Assembly (NCBI RefSeq): GCF_001426405.1
Contig: NZ_LMEP01000022.1
Span: forward strand, 1,363-65,362
Direction of reading: 5' to 3'
Source: Streptomyces sp. Root1304
GTDB lineage: Bacteria > Actinomycetota > Actinomycetes > Streptomycetales > Streptomycetaceae
Length of the DNA stretch: 64,000 bases
The notes under the pieces are model-generated. The model was not told the DNA's origin. It did not search any database and was given only the letters and a program-made list of their open reading frames with translations. Below, piece by piece: positions 24,436 through 33,144 of this stretch. The first letter of the stretch is position 1. Each line of letters starts with the position of its first letter. Both the position numbers and the translations under genes were made by a program.

Positions 24436-25695
24436 ATGTCGTCCAGCGGCATACCGCGCGGCGGCCCCCCTCTCACCGAGGGAGAGGCGGAGGATCTGCT
24501 GCGATGTATCTGCTTCAAGACCGGACCGCCCCGCACCGTCGGGGTGGAGCTGGAGTGGTTCGTGCACGAGTTGCGCGACCCCCGGCTGCCGGTCCGTCCG
24601 CCGAGGCTCGCGGCGGCCCTCGACACCGTGCGGTCGCTGCCGCTGGTGTCGTCCCTGACCTTCGAACCCGGTGGGCAGCTGGAGCTCAGCTCGCGCCCGG
24701 CCGGATCGCTCATGGAGTGTCTCGACTCGCTCGCCGCGGACCTCGGCGCGGTGCGGGCGGCGCTCGGGCCGCTCGGCCTGACCCTCACCGGTTACGGGGT
24801 GGACCCGTGGCACGCGCCGCGCGGCCGGGTGCTCCACGAGCCGCGGTACGACGCGATGGAGGCGGCGCTCGACCGTACGGGCCCGTCGGGCCGGGCGATG
24901 ATGTGCGACTCGGCCTCGGTGCAGATCTGTCTCGACGCGGGCCTGGAGGAGCCGGGCCCGCTGGGCTATCACCGCCGTTGGCGGCTGGCGCATCTGCTGG
25001 GCGCGGTCCTGGTGGCGGCGTTCGCCAACTCGCCGGTGCACGGCGGCCGTCGTACGGGCTGGCGCTCGACCCGGCAGGCGCTGTGGACGGATCTCGATCC
25101 GCTGCGGGCGCTCGCGCCGTCGCCGGACGGCGAGCCGCGCGCGGAGTGGGCGGCGCACGTGCTGGACACCCCGGTGATGTGCGTACGGGCCGACGAGGGT
25201 CCGTGGGCGGTGCCGGAGGGGCTGACGTTCCGCGACTGGCTGCGCTCGGGCCTGCCCCGGCCGGTCGACGCCGACGACCTGCGCTACCACATGACGACGT
25301 TGTTCCCGCCGGTGCGGCCGCGCGGCCATCTGGAGCTGCGGATGGTCGACGCGCAGCCCGGCCCGGACGGCTGGATGGTGCCGGTGGCGGTGACGACGGC
25401 GGTGTTCGAGGACCCCGAGGCGGCGGAGACGGTGTACCGGGCGCTGAAGCCGCTCGTGGAGCGGTCCGGTCCCGGTCCCGCGCCCCGCAATCCGCTCTGG
25501 CGTGCGGCGGCCCGTGACGGCCTCGCCGACCCCGAGCTGCACGCGGCGGCCCGCACGGTGTTCGCCGCGGCGCTGGAGGCGCTGCCCCGGATCGGGGCGG
25601 GCCAGGAGGTGCGGCGGGCGGTGGCGGCCTTCCACGAGCGGTACGTGATCCCCGGGAGCTGCCCGGCCGACGACCTGGAGGTGGTGACGTCATGA
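24436..25695 (+). CDS. egtA: Glutamate-cysteine ligase EgtA (ergothioneine pathway)
   Basis: A 419-residue member of the GCS2 family. TVGVELEWFVHELRDP (ATP/Mg-binding acidic strand), FEPGGQLELSSRP, RGRVLHEPRYDAME and MCDSASVQICLDAG are characteristic. It joins glutamate and cysteine to give gamma-glutamylcysteine, the sulfur donor for EgtB. Strong AGGAGG precedes ATG 24436. It is first of an egtABCD operon whose members overlap by 1-4 bases, giving tight coupling. Confidence 0.92.
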   Translation: MSSSGIPRGGPPLTEGEAEDLLRCICFKTGPPRTVGVELEWFVHELRDPRLPVRPPRLAAALDTVRSLPLVSSLTFEPGGQLELSSRPAGSLMECLDSLAADLGAVRAALGPLGLTLTGYGVDPWHAPRGRVLHEPRYDAMEAALDRTGPSGRAMMCDSASVQICLDAGLEEPGPLGYHRRWRLAHLLGAVLVAAFANSPVHGGRRTGWRSTRQALWTDLDPLRALAPSPDGEPRAEWAAHVLDTPVMCVRADEGPWAVPEGLTFRDWLRSGLPRPVDADDLRYHMTTLFPPVRPRGHLELRMVDAQPGPDGWMVPVAVTTAVFEDPEAAETVYRALKPLVERSGPGPAPRNPLWRAAARDGLADPELHAAARTVFAAALEALPRIGAGQEVRRAVAAFHERYVIPGSCPADDLEVVTS

Positions 25696-27017
25696 CGGCG
25701 ACCGAGGCGGATTCCGGTGCGGAGGTCCTGCGCCGGCGGGCCCTGGACGCCCTGACCGCGGCGCGGGCGCGTACGGCGCTGCTCACCTCCTGTGTCGAGG
25801 ACGGTGAACTCACCGCCCAGCACTCCCCCTTGATGTCGCCGCTGGTCTGGGACCTGGCGCACATCGGCAACCAGGAGGAGCAGTGGCTGTGGCGGGCGGT
25901 GGCCGGGCAGGAGGCGCTGCGGCCCGAGATCGACTCGCTGTACGACGCCTTCGAGCACCCGCGCGCCAGCCGGCCCTCGCTGCCGCTGCTCGCCCCCGGC
26001 GAGGCCCGCGCCTACGCGGCGGACGTCCGGCTCCGGGTGCTCGACGTACTGGGGACGACCCGGTTCGAGGGGCGTCCGCTGCTCGACGCGGCCTTCGCCT
26101 TCGGGATGATCGCCCAGCACGAACAGCAGCACGACGAGACGATGTTGATCACCCATCAGCTGCGGAAGGGCCCGGCGGCGCTGACCGCTCCCCCGCCGCC
26201 GTCGTTCCGGGGCGGCCCGCTGCCCGCCGAAGTCCTCGTCCCGGCAGGGCCGTTCACCATGGGGACCTCCGAGGAGGCCTGGGCGCTGGACAACGAGCGT
26301 CCGGCGCACGCCCGGATCGTGCCCGCCTTCCACCTCGACACCACTCCGGTCACCAACGGCGCCTATCTGGCCTTCATGGCGGACGGCGGCTACACCGATC
26401 CCCGCTGGTGGCGGCCGCAGGGCTGGGCGCAGATCAGGGAGCACGGCATCGCCGCGCCGCTGTTCTGGCGGCGGGACGGCGGGCAGTGGCTGCGTCGCCG
26501 CTTCGGGGTGACGGAGCCGGTGCCCGAGGAGGAGCCGGTCCTGCACGTGAGCTGGTACGAGGCGGACGCCTACGCGCGCTGGGCGGGACGGCGGCTGCCG
26601 ACGGAGGCCGAGTGGGAGAAGGCCGCCCGGTACGACCCGGAGTCCGGGCGCTCGCGCCGCTTCCCGTGGGGCGACGCCGACCCCGGTCCCGAGCACGCCA
26701 ACCTGGGGCAGCGGCATCTGCGGCCCGCCGCGGCCGGCAGCTACCCGGAGGGCGCGTCGCCGCTCGGCGTACGGCAGTTGATCGGCGACGTGTGGGAGTG
26801 GACGGCGAGCGACTTCCTGCCGTACCCGGGCTTCCGGGCCTTCCCGTACAAGGAGTACTCGGAGGTGTTCTTCGGGCCGGAGCACAAGGTGCTGCGGGGC
26901 GGTTCGTTCGCGGTGGACGCGGTGGCCTGCCGGGGCACCTTCCGCAACTGGGACCTGCCGGTCCGGCGCCAGATCTTCTCCGGCTTCCGTACGGCGCGGA
27001 ACGCGGAGCTCGACTGA
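25692..27017 (+). CDS. egtB: Ergothioneine sulfoxide synthase EgtB
   Basis: A 441-residue non-heme iron enzyme that couples hercynine to gamma-glutamylcysteine. The N-terminal DinB-like domain supplies the iron ligands: WDLAHIGNQEEQW and the HxxxH of AQHEQQHDET. The C-terminal formylglycine-generating-enzyme-like domain has GPFTMGT, DTTPVTNGAYLAFMADGGY, RLPTEAEWEKAAR and VWEWTASDF. ATG 25692 overlaps the egtA stop (ATGA). Length and domain order are standard for the actinobacterial enzyme. Confidence 0.95.
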   Translation: MTATEADSGAEVLRRRALDALTAARARTALLTSCVEDGELTAQHSPLMSPLVWDLAHIGNQEEQWLWRAVAGQEALRPEIDSLYDAFEHPRASRPSLPLLAPGEARAYAADVRLRVLDVLGTTRFEGRPLLDAAFAFGMIAQHEQQHDETMLITHQLRKGPAALTAPPPPSFRGGPLPAEVLVPAGPFTMGTSEEAWALDNERPAHARIVPAFHLDTTPVTNGAYLAFMADGGYTDPRWWRPQGWAQIREHGIAAPLFWRRDGGQWLRRRFGVTEPVPEEEPVLHVSWYEADAYARWAGRRLPTEAEWEKAARYDPESGRSRRFPWGDADPGPEHANLGQRHLRPAAAGSYPEGASPLGVRQLIGDVWEWTASDFLPYPGFRAFPYKEYSEVFFGPEHKVLRGGSFAVDAVACRGTFRNWDLPVRRQIFSGFRTARNAELD

Positions 27018-27769
27018 TGTGCCGTCACATCGCCTTCGTGGGCGATCCGGTGGCGCTCGGCGAGCTGCTCGTCCGGCCGCCGCACGCCCTGCTGCGCCAG
27101 TCCTGGGAACCCCGTACGCAGACCAGCGGTGTGGTGAACGCCGACGGGTTCGGCGTGGGCTGGTACGCGGAGGGCGATCCGGTGCCCGCGCGGTACCGGC
27201 GGGCGGTTCCGATCTGGGGCGACCTGTCCTTCGCGGACCTTGCCCGGGTGGTGCGCTCAGGGGCGCTGCTCGGGGCGGTCCGGGGCGCGACCCTGCCGGG
27301 CGCCGACGGGGAGGCCGCGGCGGCTCCGTTCGCGGCCGGTCCCTGGCTGTTCAGTCACAACGGCGCCGTCCCGGGGTGGCCCGAACCGCTGGTGCCCCTC
27401 GCCGCGACGCTGCCGGCCGGTGAACTGCTCCGGGTCGAGGCCCGGACCGACTCGGCGCTGCTCTGGGCGCTGGTGCTGCACCGGCTGCGTGCCGGGGACG
27501 CGCCGGGTCCCGCGCTGGCCGACACCGTGCGGGAGGCCGCCGAGGCGGCTCCCGGCGCGGGGCTGAACCTGCTGCTCACCGACGGGACGCGGATCGCCGC
27601 GACCGCCTGGGGGAACAGCCTCTGGTACCTGAAGGGTCCCGGCCGGGTGGTCGTGGCCTCCGAACCGTACGACGACGATCCCCGATGGCGGGCGGTCCCC
27701 GAGCACACACTCGTGACCGCCGACCGCACCGATGTCACCCTCACCCCGCTCAAGGAGCCGTCCGCGTGA
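27017..27769 (+). CDS. egtC: Gamma-glutamyl amidohydrolase EgtC
   Basis: A 250-residue class II glutamine-amidotransferase-like Ntn hydrolase. The catalytic Cys is at position 2 (MCRHIAFVG), exposed after removal of Met. NADGFGVGWY, PWLFSHNGAVPGW and ARTDSALLWAL are typical. It removes glutamate from hercynyl-gamma-glutamylcysteine sulfoxide. The start codon shares a base with the egtB stop (TGATG). Confidence 0.93.
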   Translation: MCRHIAFVGDPVALGELLVRPPHALLRQSWEPRTQTSGVVNADGFGVGWYAEGDPVPARYRRAVPIWGDLSFADLARVVRSGALLGAVRGATLPGADGEAAAAPFAAGPWLFSHNGAVPGWPEPLVPLAATLPAGELLRVEARTDSALLWALVLHRLRAGDAPGPALADTVREAAEAAPGAGLNLLLTDGTRIAATAWGNSLWYLKGPGRVVVASEPYDDDPRWRAVPEHTLVTADRTDVTLTPLKEPSA

Positions 27770-28731
27770 GCCCGTTCCAGCTGACCCGTACCCTCGCAGC
27801 GGACGCCGCGGGCGCCGATCTGCGTGCCGACGTCCTGCACGGTCTGTCCCGCTCCCCCAAGGAACTGCCGCCGAAGTGGTTCTACGACGCCCGGGGCAGC
27901 GAGCTGTTCGAGGAGATCACCCGGCTGCCCGAGTACTACCCGACCCGGGCGGAACGGGAGATCCTGAAGGAGCGGGCGGGGGAGATCGCCGCCGCCACCG
28001 GGGCCAGGACCCTGGTGGAGCTGGGCTCCGGCTCGTCGGAGAAGACCCGGTTCCTGATCGACGCGCTACTGCCGGGGCTCGACAGCTACGTGCCCGTGGA
28101 CGTGAGCGAGACGGCGCTGACGGGGGCGGCCGAGTCGCTGCTCGCCGAGCGGCCGGAGCTGCGGGTGCACGCCCTCGTCGCGGACTTCACCCGGGGCCTC
28201 GGCCTGCCGGGGACGCCCGGTCCGCGTCTGGTGGCCTTCCTCGGCGGCACCATCGGCAATCTGCTGCCCGAGGAGCGGCGGACCTTCCTGCGTTCGGTCC
28301 GGTCCATGCTGACGCCGGGCGACGCCCTGCTGCTCGGCACGGACCTGGTCAAGGACGAGGAGACCCTCGTCGCCGCCTATGACGACGCGGCGGGGGTGAC
28401 GGCCGCGTTCAACAGGAACGTGCTGTCCGTGATCGACCGGGAGCTGGGCGCGGACTTCGATCCGGCGGACTTCGAGCACGTGGCGGTGTGGGACCGCGAG
28501 CGGGAGTGGATCGAGATGCGGCTGCGGGCCCGCCGCGCGCTCACCGTGAAGATCCCGGAGCTGGATCTCGTGGTGCCGTTCGCGGCGGGCGAGGAGATGC
28601 GGACGGAGGTGTCCGCGAAGTTCCGTCAGGCCGGGGTCCGGGCGGAACTGGCCGAGGCGGGCCTCGACCTGGACCGCTGGTGGACCGAGAGCGAGGGCAG
28701 GTTCGCCCTGTCGCTGGCGACGGCCCGCTGA
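27766..28731 (+). CDS. egtD: Histidine N-alpha-methyltransferase EgtD
   Basis: A 321-residue SAM-dependent enzyme that trimethylates histidine to hercynine. PKEWFYD-like segment PKWFYDARGSELFEEIT, SAM-binding TLVELGSGSSEKTRFLIDA, and FLGGTIGNLLPEER fit the DUF2260/EgtD family. GTG 27766 overlaps the egtC stop (GTGA). Its last ~105 bases are overlapped on the other strand by the acyltransferase gene. The PLP lyase EgtE that would finish the pathway is not in this operon. Confidence 0.94.
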   Translation: MSPFQLTRTLAADAAGADLRADVLHGLSRSPKELPPKWFYDARGSELFEEITRLPEYYPTRAEREILKERAGEIAAATGARTLVELGSGSSEKTRFLIDALLPGLDSYVPVDVSETALTGAAESLLAERPELRVHALVADFTRGLGLPGTPGPRLVAFLGGTIGNLLPEERRTFLRSVRSMLTPGDALLLGTDLVKDEETLVAAYDDAAGVTAAFNRNVLSVIDRELGADFDPADFEHVAVWDREREWIEMRLRARRALTVKIPELDLVVPFAAGEEMRTEVSAKFRQAGVRAELAEAGLDLDRWWTESEGRFALSLATAR

Positions 28732-29618
28732 GCGGCCGCCGCCAGGGCGCGGCGGTCCGGGTGGCGGCGGGCGGGGAGCGGCTCGCCCGGCCGGACGACC
28801 GCGGTGAGCCGCCGGGTCGTGACGACCCGCCACAGCGAGGCCCCCAGGGGATCGTCACCGACGTAGGCGGCGGCGTCGGTGGGCCGGTAGTCGACACGTA
28901 CCGGCTGTACGGGGCAGCCGGCGTCCAGGGCCGCCTGGAACGCGGCGGGCCGGAAGCGTCCCTGGGCCCGGCCGCACCAGGTGGAGCCCTCGGGGAAGAC
29001 GACCACCCGGCCGCCGGTGGCGAGCACCTCCGCCATCGTCCGCACGGTGCCGGGCAGGGCCCTGATCCGGTCGCGGTCGATGAAGAGGGTGCCGCCCAGG
29101 GCGGCGAGGGTGCCGAGGACGGGCCAGTGGCGCACCTCGGCCTTGGCGACCATCCGGCCGGGCAGGACGGCCGCGAGCAGCGGTATGTCGAGCCAGGAGA
29201 CGTGGTTGGCGACGACGAGGAGCGGGCCGGTCGCGACGCCCGCTCCCTCGTACCGGACGCGGATGCCGAAGGCGCGGACCACGGCGCGCGACCAGAACCG
29301 GCAGAGGGCGAGCCGGGTGGCGGCCGGGAGGAGACCGGTCGCCGGGGCGAGCAGGAGGCCGAGGAGGACGGTGCCGAGCCCGGCGGTCAGCCGGGCCACG
29401 GCCCGGACGACCCCCGCCGGGTCCTCGTCGGGGTGCCGGCCGTGGTCCTCGGGGTGGGCGTGCCTGTCGGGGCCGTGTCTGTCGGGCTGTCGGCCACCGT
29501 GCTCGTCGGGCCGGCCGTGCGCTTCGGATGGACCGTGCTCGTCGGGGTGGGCGGCGCAGTGGCCCGGGGTGCAGGGCGCCGTGGGGAGCCACGGCGAGAG
29601 GGCCGTGGTCCCGTTCAC
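28626..29618 (-). CDS. 1-acyl-sn-glycerol-3-phosphate acyltransferase family; probable OlsA-like lyso-ornithine lipid O-acyltransferase
   Basis: A 330-residue protein. The N-terminus is a His/Asp/Gly/Pro-rich low-complexity run (about residues 20-65). Two hydrophobic stretches follow (LTAGLGTVLLGLLLAP and near FWSRAVVRAFG), then the PlsC domain with VVANHVSWLDIPLL (HX4D-like catalytic motif) and FPEGSTW (acceptor-binding). GTG 29618 overlaps the stop of the upstream GNAT-type acyltransferase by GTGA. In bacteria this pair order (OlsB then OlsA) makes ornithine lipids, so OlsA function is likely. The 3' end overlaps egtD on the opposite strand. Confidence 0.75.
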   Translation of the reverse strand: MNGTTALSPWLPTAPCTPGHCAAHPDEHGPSEAHGRPDEHGGRQPDRHGPDRHAHPEDHGRHPDEDPAGVVRAVARLTAGLGTVLLGLLLAPATGLLPAATRLALCRFWSRAVVRAFGIRVRYEGAGVATGPLLVVANHVSWLDIPLLAAVLPGRMVAKAEVRHWPVLGTLAALGGTLFIDRDRIRALPGTVRTMAEVLATGGRVVVFPEGSTWCGRAQGRFRPAAFQAALDAGCPVQPVRVDYRPTDAAAYVGDDPLGASLWRVVTTRRLTAVVRPGEPLPARRHPDRRALAAAAQRAVASDRANLPSLSVHQRSRSRPASASSARTPA

Positions 29619-30454
29619 CGTGCCGGGGCGAGCGACAGGAAGTGGTTGAGGTAGCGCGGGTTGGTGCGGCGCAGCGAGAGCAGGACGTAGAGGTCGGCGA
29701 CGCCGAAGTCGGGGTCGTGCGCGGGGGCGCCGCAGACCCAGGCGCCGAGCCGGAGGTAGCCGCGCAGCAGCGGCGGGAGCTCGGTGCGGCCCTCGGGGCG
29801 GGTGATGCCGTCGGGGCTCCAGAGCTTGTGCGGGGTGACCCAGTACTCCTCGGGGGCGAGGTGCTTGGCCTTGACGGTGTCCCAGGTGGCGGCGGCGAGC
29901 GTGCCGCCGTCGGCGAGCGGGAGGGAACAGCAGCCGGCGAGCCAGTTGTGGCCGGTGGTCGTCATGTAGCGGGCGAGCCCGGCCCAGATGAGGGCGATGA
30001 CGGCGCCGTTGCGGTGGGCGGGGTGGACACAGGAGCGGCCGACCTCGACCAGGTCGTGGCGGATGGGCGCGAGCCGGGCGAGGTCGAACTCGCTCTCGGA
30101 GTAGAGGCGCCCGGCGACGGCGGCGCGGTCGGGCGGCAGGATGCGGTAGGTGCCGACGACCTCGCCGGTGGTCTCCTCGCGTACGAGGAGGTGGTCGCAG
30201 TACGCGTCGAAGGCGTCGGAGTCGAGGCCGGGCTCGGGACCGTCGAGCTGGGCGCCGAGCTCTCCGGCGAAGACCTGGTGGCGCAGTCGCTGCGCGGCCC
30301 GTACGTCCTCCTGGTCGCGGGCGAGACCGACGACGTACCGGGGGGCGGGCGGCGCGTCGGGGGCCTGCGGCGCGGGCTGGGCGGGGGCCAGGGGCTGCGC
30401 GGGACCGGCGAGCGGCTGCGCGGGGACGGCGATCGTGGGGGTCGGTGCGGCCAT
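29615..30454 (-). CDS. GNAT-type acyltransferase, probable OlsB-like ornithine N-acyltransferase
   Basis: A 279-residue protein with an Ala/Pro/Gln-rich disordered N-terminus (first ~38 residues). The hemolysin/OlsB acyltransferase fold follows: LRHQVFAGELGAQLDG, DAYCDHLLVREE, VVGTYRILPP, EVGRSCVHPAHRNGAVIALIWAGLARY. The family transfers a 3-hydroxyacyl group from ACP to the alpha-amino group of ornithine. GGAGGAG precedes ATG 30454. The overlapping PlsC-type gene immediately downstream supports a two-enzyme ornithine-lipid pathway. Final substrate is inferred from this pairing. Confidence 0.78.
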   Translation of the reverse strand: MAAPTPTIAVPAQPLAGPAQPLAPAQPAPQAPDAPPAPRYVVGLARDQEDVRAAQRLRHQVFAGELGAQLDGPEPGLDSDAFDAYCDHLLVREETTGEVVGTYRILPPDRAAVAGRLYSESEFDLARLAPIRHDLVEVGRSCVHPAHRNGAVIALIWAGLARYMTTTGHNWLAGCCSLPLADGGTLAAATWDTVKAKHLAPEEYWVTPHKLWSPDGITRPEGRTELPPLLRGYLRLGAWVCGAPAHDPDFGVADLYVLLSLRRTNPRYLNHFLSLAPAR

Positions 30455-30489
30455 GTCGGACTCCTCCGGCGTACGGAAGGGGAAGGGGC

Positions 30490-30522
30490 GGAGCCGGGCC
30501 GTGCGAGCGGTGGCCCGGCTCC
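30490..30522 (-). terminator. Hairpin downstream of the dasA-like gene
   Basis: Arms GGAGCCGGGCC and GGCCCGGCTCC with a 11-base loop. It lies between the sugar-binding-protein gene and the acyltransferase pair, all on the minus strand, so it would end the former transcript. Confidence 0.6.
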
Positions 30523-30592
30523 TTACTTCTTCCGTGACCGGCTTGATTCGACATGGCCGTCCGGGGGATCGCGGGTGTGGAGGCGCTGAATG

Positions 30593-31843
30593 CTATTCGG
30601 CGAGGGTTTCCGTGATCTCGGCCGAGGCCAGCTTCGCGGCCTTCATCGGGTCCTCGCCCTGGAGGACGGCCGTCATGTAGGGCTTGATGGGGTTGTCGCC
30701 CTCGACATCGGCCCACTGCGGGGAGTTGGGGGTGGCCCGGCCGCGTGCGGCGCCCTTCGCCATGACGGCGGTGGCCTCCTGGGCGGCGACGACGGAGGCG
30801 AGTCCCTTCTTGTTGGGCACGTAGCCCATGGCGCGGGCCAGTTCGGACTGCCACTTCTCGCCGGCCAGGGCCTTGACGACATCGATGGCGGCGCCGCGCT
30901 GGGGCGCGTTCTCCGGGATGATCAGGTCGGAGCCGCCGGTGAAGACGGCGCAGGGCTGGCCCGCCTTGGTGCCGGGTATCGGGAAGTAGCCCAGCTTGTC
31001 CTTGAGGGCCGGGTTGGCCTTGAGGATCGCGGCGACGGCGCTGGGGGTGGCAATGAGCTGGGCCACGTCGCCCTTGGCGAAGACATCGGCCTGGGGCGGG
31101 TTCTGCTCGTCGGCGTCCTTGGGCCCGGAGCCGAGGGACTGCAGGTCCTTGTAGAAGTTCATGCCGCGCCGGGCCGCCTCGCTGTCGAGCGCGCCGGTCC
31201 ACTCCCCGCCCTTGTCGACGGCGAGTTCGCCGCCCTCGTCCCAGATGAACCCGGCCAGGGTGTACCAGTCCTGTCCGGCGAGGTAGATGCCCTGGGAGCC
31301 GTTGCTGTTGAGCTTCTCGGTGTCGGAGAGCCATTCCGCGCGGGTGGCCGGGGGCTTGTCGATCCCGGCGTCCTCGAAGAGGTCCTTGTTGTAGATGACG
31401 ATGCGGTTGGCCGCGTACCAGGGGATGCCGTACTGCGAGCCGCCGATGCTGCCGGGTTCGGCGAGACCGGGCAGCCAGTCCTCGCTGCCGAGGTCGCGGA
31501 CCGACTCCAGGGTGAGGTCGAAGAGCTTCTCGGTGTCGGCGTACTGGGCGACCTGGGTGTTGCCGACCTCGATGACGTCCGGTCCGCCGGAGCCCTGGAT
31601 GGCCTCGGTGACCTTCTTCCCGATGCCGGTCCACTCCTGGACGGTGACCTTGAGCTCGACGCCGTCGTGCTCCTCCTCGTACGCCTCGGTGAAGCGGTTG
31701 AGGAAGTCCTCGCTGACGCTGTCCCGCATGAGCCAGATGTTGACGGTCTTCGTCTGGCTGCCCCCGCCCGGCAGCATCCCGCAGCCGGCGAGGGCGAGCG
31801 CGGTGGCGGCTGCCAGGGGGCAGGCGAGATGGCGATTCTTCAC
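30593..31843 (-). CDS. Extracellular sugar-binding lipoprotein, DasA-like
   Basis: A 416-residue ABC importer binding protein. Signal peptide ends at lipobox ALAGC (residue ~18). VNIWLMRDSVSEDFLNRFTE, WTGIGKKVTEAIQGSGGPDV, EVGNTQVAQYA and YGIPWYAANRIVIYN closely follow the chitobiose-binding DasA pattern of Streptomyces. GTG 31843 was chosen because AAGGTG lies eight bases upstream; GTG 31852 is an alternative. No permease genes are adjacent, so it is an orphan binding protein that must work with distant membrane components. A dre-like box in its promoter suggests DasR control by glucosamine-6-phosphate. Confidence 0.82.
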   Translation of the reverse strand: MKNRHLACPLAAATALALAGCGMLPGGGSQTKTVNIWLMRDSVSEDFLNRFTEAYEEEHDGVELKVTVQEWTGIGKKVTEAIQGSGGPDVIEVGNTQVAQYADTEKLFDLTLESVRDLGSEDWLPGLAEPGSIGGSQYGIPWYAANRIVIYNKDLFEDAGIDKPPATRAEWLSDTEKLNSNGSQGIYLAGQDWYTLAGFIWDEGGELAVDKGGEWTGALDSEAARRGMNFYKDLQSLGSGPKDADEQNPPQADVFAKGDVAQLIATPSAVAAILKANPALKDKLGYFPIPGTKAGQPCAVFTGGSDLIIPENAPQRGAAIDVVKALAGEKWQSELARAMGYVPNKKGLASVVAAQEATAVMAKGAARGRATPNSPQWADVEGDNPIKPYMTAVLQGEDPMKAAKLASAEITETLAE

Positions 31844-31943
31844 GTGGGTCACCTTCTGCGGTTCAGCACGGGGTCGTGCGGCATGGGGGGCTGACCCGAC
31901 ATGGGGGGACCGAACGGGGTGTTCGCGCGGGTATGTGGCCTGG

Positions 31944-31988
31944 ATTCTGGTCTGGACCAACGGGATGGTCAAGTCCTTGACCATCCCG
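31944..31988 (-). promoter_or_regulatory. dasA-like promoter with dre-like box and 28-bp palindrome
   Basis: On the minus strand TTGACC (31967-31972) and CAGAAT (31944-31949) form -35/-10 elements with a 17-base spacer. The spacer contains TGGTCTGGACCA (31948-31959), one base from the DasR consensus TGGTCTAGACCA. Upstream, CGGGATGGTCAAG-TC-CTTGACCATCCCG (31961-31988) is a perfect palindrome covering the -35. Both sites could block the promoter. Confidence 0.6.
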
Positions 31989-32147
31989 TCCCGCGCACCG
32001 AATACACCCTCCGTCCCCTTACCGTCGGTAATTGCTCGCCGACCAGGGGCATTCGGCCGACCGGCGCCCGTACCCCCCGTCCCGACTCGCGGCTGCACCC
32101 GCTTCCGGGCAGGGTGGGATGGAATCGGAACGAAGGAGAGGCCCGCC

Positions 32148-32363
32148 ATGGGAGACCACGTCTACCGAGTCACGGAAATCGTCGGATCGTCCCCGGACGG
32201 CGTGGACACCGCCATCCGGAACGGGATCACGCGGGCGTGCGAAACGCTCCGGGCAGTGGACTGGTTCGAGGTCACGGAGATCCGCGGCCACGTCGAGAAC
32301 GGCCAGGTCGCGCACTACCAGGTGGGCATGAAGGTCGGATTCCGGCTGGAGGAGTCGAGCTAG
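32148..32363 (+). CDS. Dodecin (flavin-binding)
   Basis: A 71-residue protein: VYRVTEIVGSSPDGVDTAIRNGI, DWFEVTEIRGHVENGQVAHYQVGMKVGFRL. This beta-alpha-beta-beta pattern, with the flavin-stacking Trp in VDWFEV and Gln in VAHYQVG, is typical of bacterial dodecins, which form a dodecamer storing FMN/riboflavin or CoA. AAGGAG precedes ATG 32148. It is monocistronic, ending at a strong hairpin. Confidence 0.92.
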   Translation: MGDHVYRVTEIVGSSPDGVDTAIRNGITRACETLRAVDWFEVTEIRGHVENGQVAHYQVGMKVGFRLEESS

Positions 32364-32438
32364 GGCGATCGAAGCGGGAACGGAACCTTCCGCCCGGCGG
32401 GGCGGCGGGCGACCACGCCCGTGGGCCGGTGAACGCGG

Positions 32439-32467
32439 TCAGGGCCTGTCCGGTGGACAGGCCCTGA
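32439..32467. terminator. Bidirectional terminator hairpin
   Basis: A perfect hairpin, TCAGGGCCTGTCC-GGT-GGACAGGCCCTGA, between the convergent dodecin and HAD genes. Confidence 0.85.
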
Positions 32468-32537
32468 TGGTCCGGTACGCCCCCGGGTCACGGCGGGTCT
32501 CCGCTTCCGCACCCTCGGGTGCCGCTCCGCGGCACCG

Positions 32538-33026
32538 TCAGGTCCGGCCCTCCTTCTCCTGGGCGTCGCTCAGGGCGTGCGACGGGGTGGCCCACCCGGC
32601 CCGTACGACGGTGAAGCCGGCCTCCTCCGCGGCGTCGCAGACCAGCAGGTCGTCGTCGACGAGCATCCGCACCGGCCGCTCGGCGGCGAGCCGGCGCAGG
32701 ATCTCCACCTTGGTCACCCGGGCCGGCCGGAAATCCCGGTTGCGCCGCATGTGGACCGGCCCGTCCGGCAGCCCCTGGGCGGCCAGCCACTCCAGGGTGT
32801 CGCGGCGGCAGCGCTCCGGGCGCCCGGTGAGGTAGACGATGTCGCACTCCTCGGCGGCCTCCGCGCACAGCGCGACACCCTCCGCCAACGGCGGATCGTC
32901 GGGCGCCGCCGCGAAGAAGCCGTCCCAGTCCTTGGGCCGGCCCTCCAGGAAGTGCTGACGGTGGGAGGTGGCGGCCAGCGTGTTGTCGAGGTCGAAGACG
33001 GCCAGGGGCCGGATGTCGTCGGTCAC
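32538..33026 (-). CDS. HAD-like phosphatase (polynucleotide kinase-phosphatase-like)
   Basis: A 162-residue protein with HAD motif I in AVFDLDNTLAATSHRQHF (nucleophile and acid Asp), motif II in IVYLTGRPERCR, and motif III/IV in TKVEILRRLAAE...MLVDDDLLVCDAA. The single small core and LTGRPE resemble the PseT/polynucleotide 3'-phosphatase class and LNS2 domains. GTG start. It is monocistronic and ends at the shared terminator with dodecin. The substrate is unknown. Confidence 0.8.
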   Translation of the reverse strand: MTDDIRPLAVFDLDNTLAATSHRQHFLEGRPKDWDGFFAAAPDDPPLAEGVALCAEAAEECDIVYLTGRPERCRRDTLEWLAAQGLPDGPVHMRRNRDFRPARVTKVEILRRLAAERPVRMLVDDDLLVCDAAEEAGFTVVRAGWATPSHALSDAQEKEGRT

Positions 33027-33144
33027 GGGGTCAGCCTAGGAGGCGGGGCGGGTGCGCGGGGCGGCGCTCCCGGTCCCCGGTGCCCCCGTGCCCGCGTGCC
33101 CCGCCGTCACCGCAGTCGCCGCCGCCGCCGTCCCTGCCCGCGCC

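Noticed and set aside
31961..31988. 28-bp palindrome as a transcription terminator
   Set aside because: It lies upstream of both divergent genes (dasA-like and dodecin) and overlaps a -35 element, so it fits an operator better. A terminator role for any gene here is not needed.
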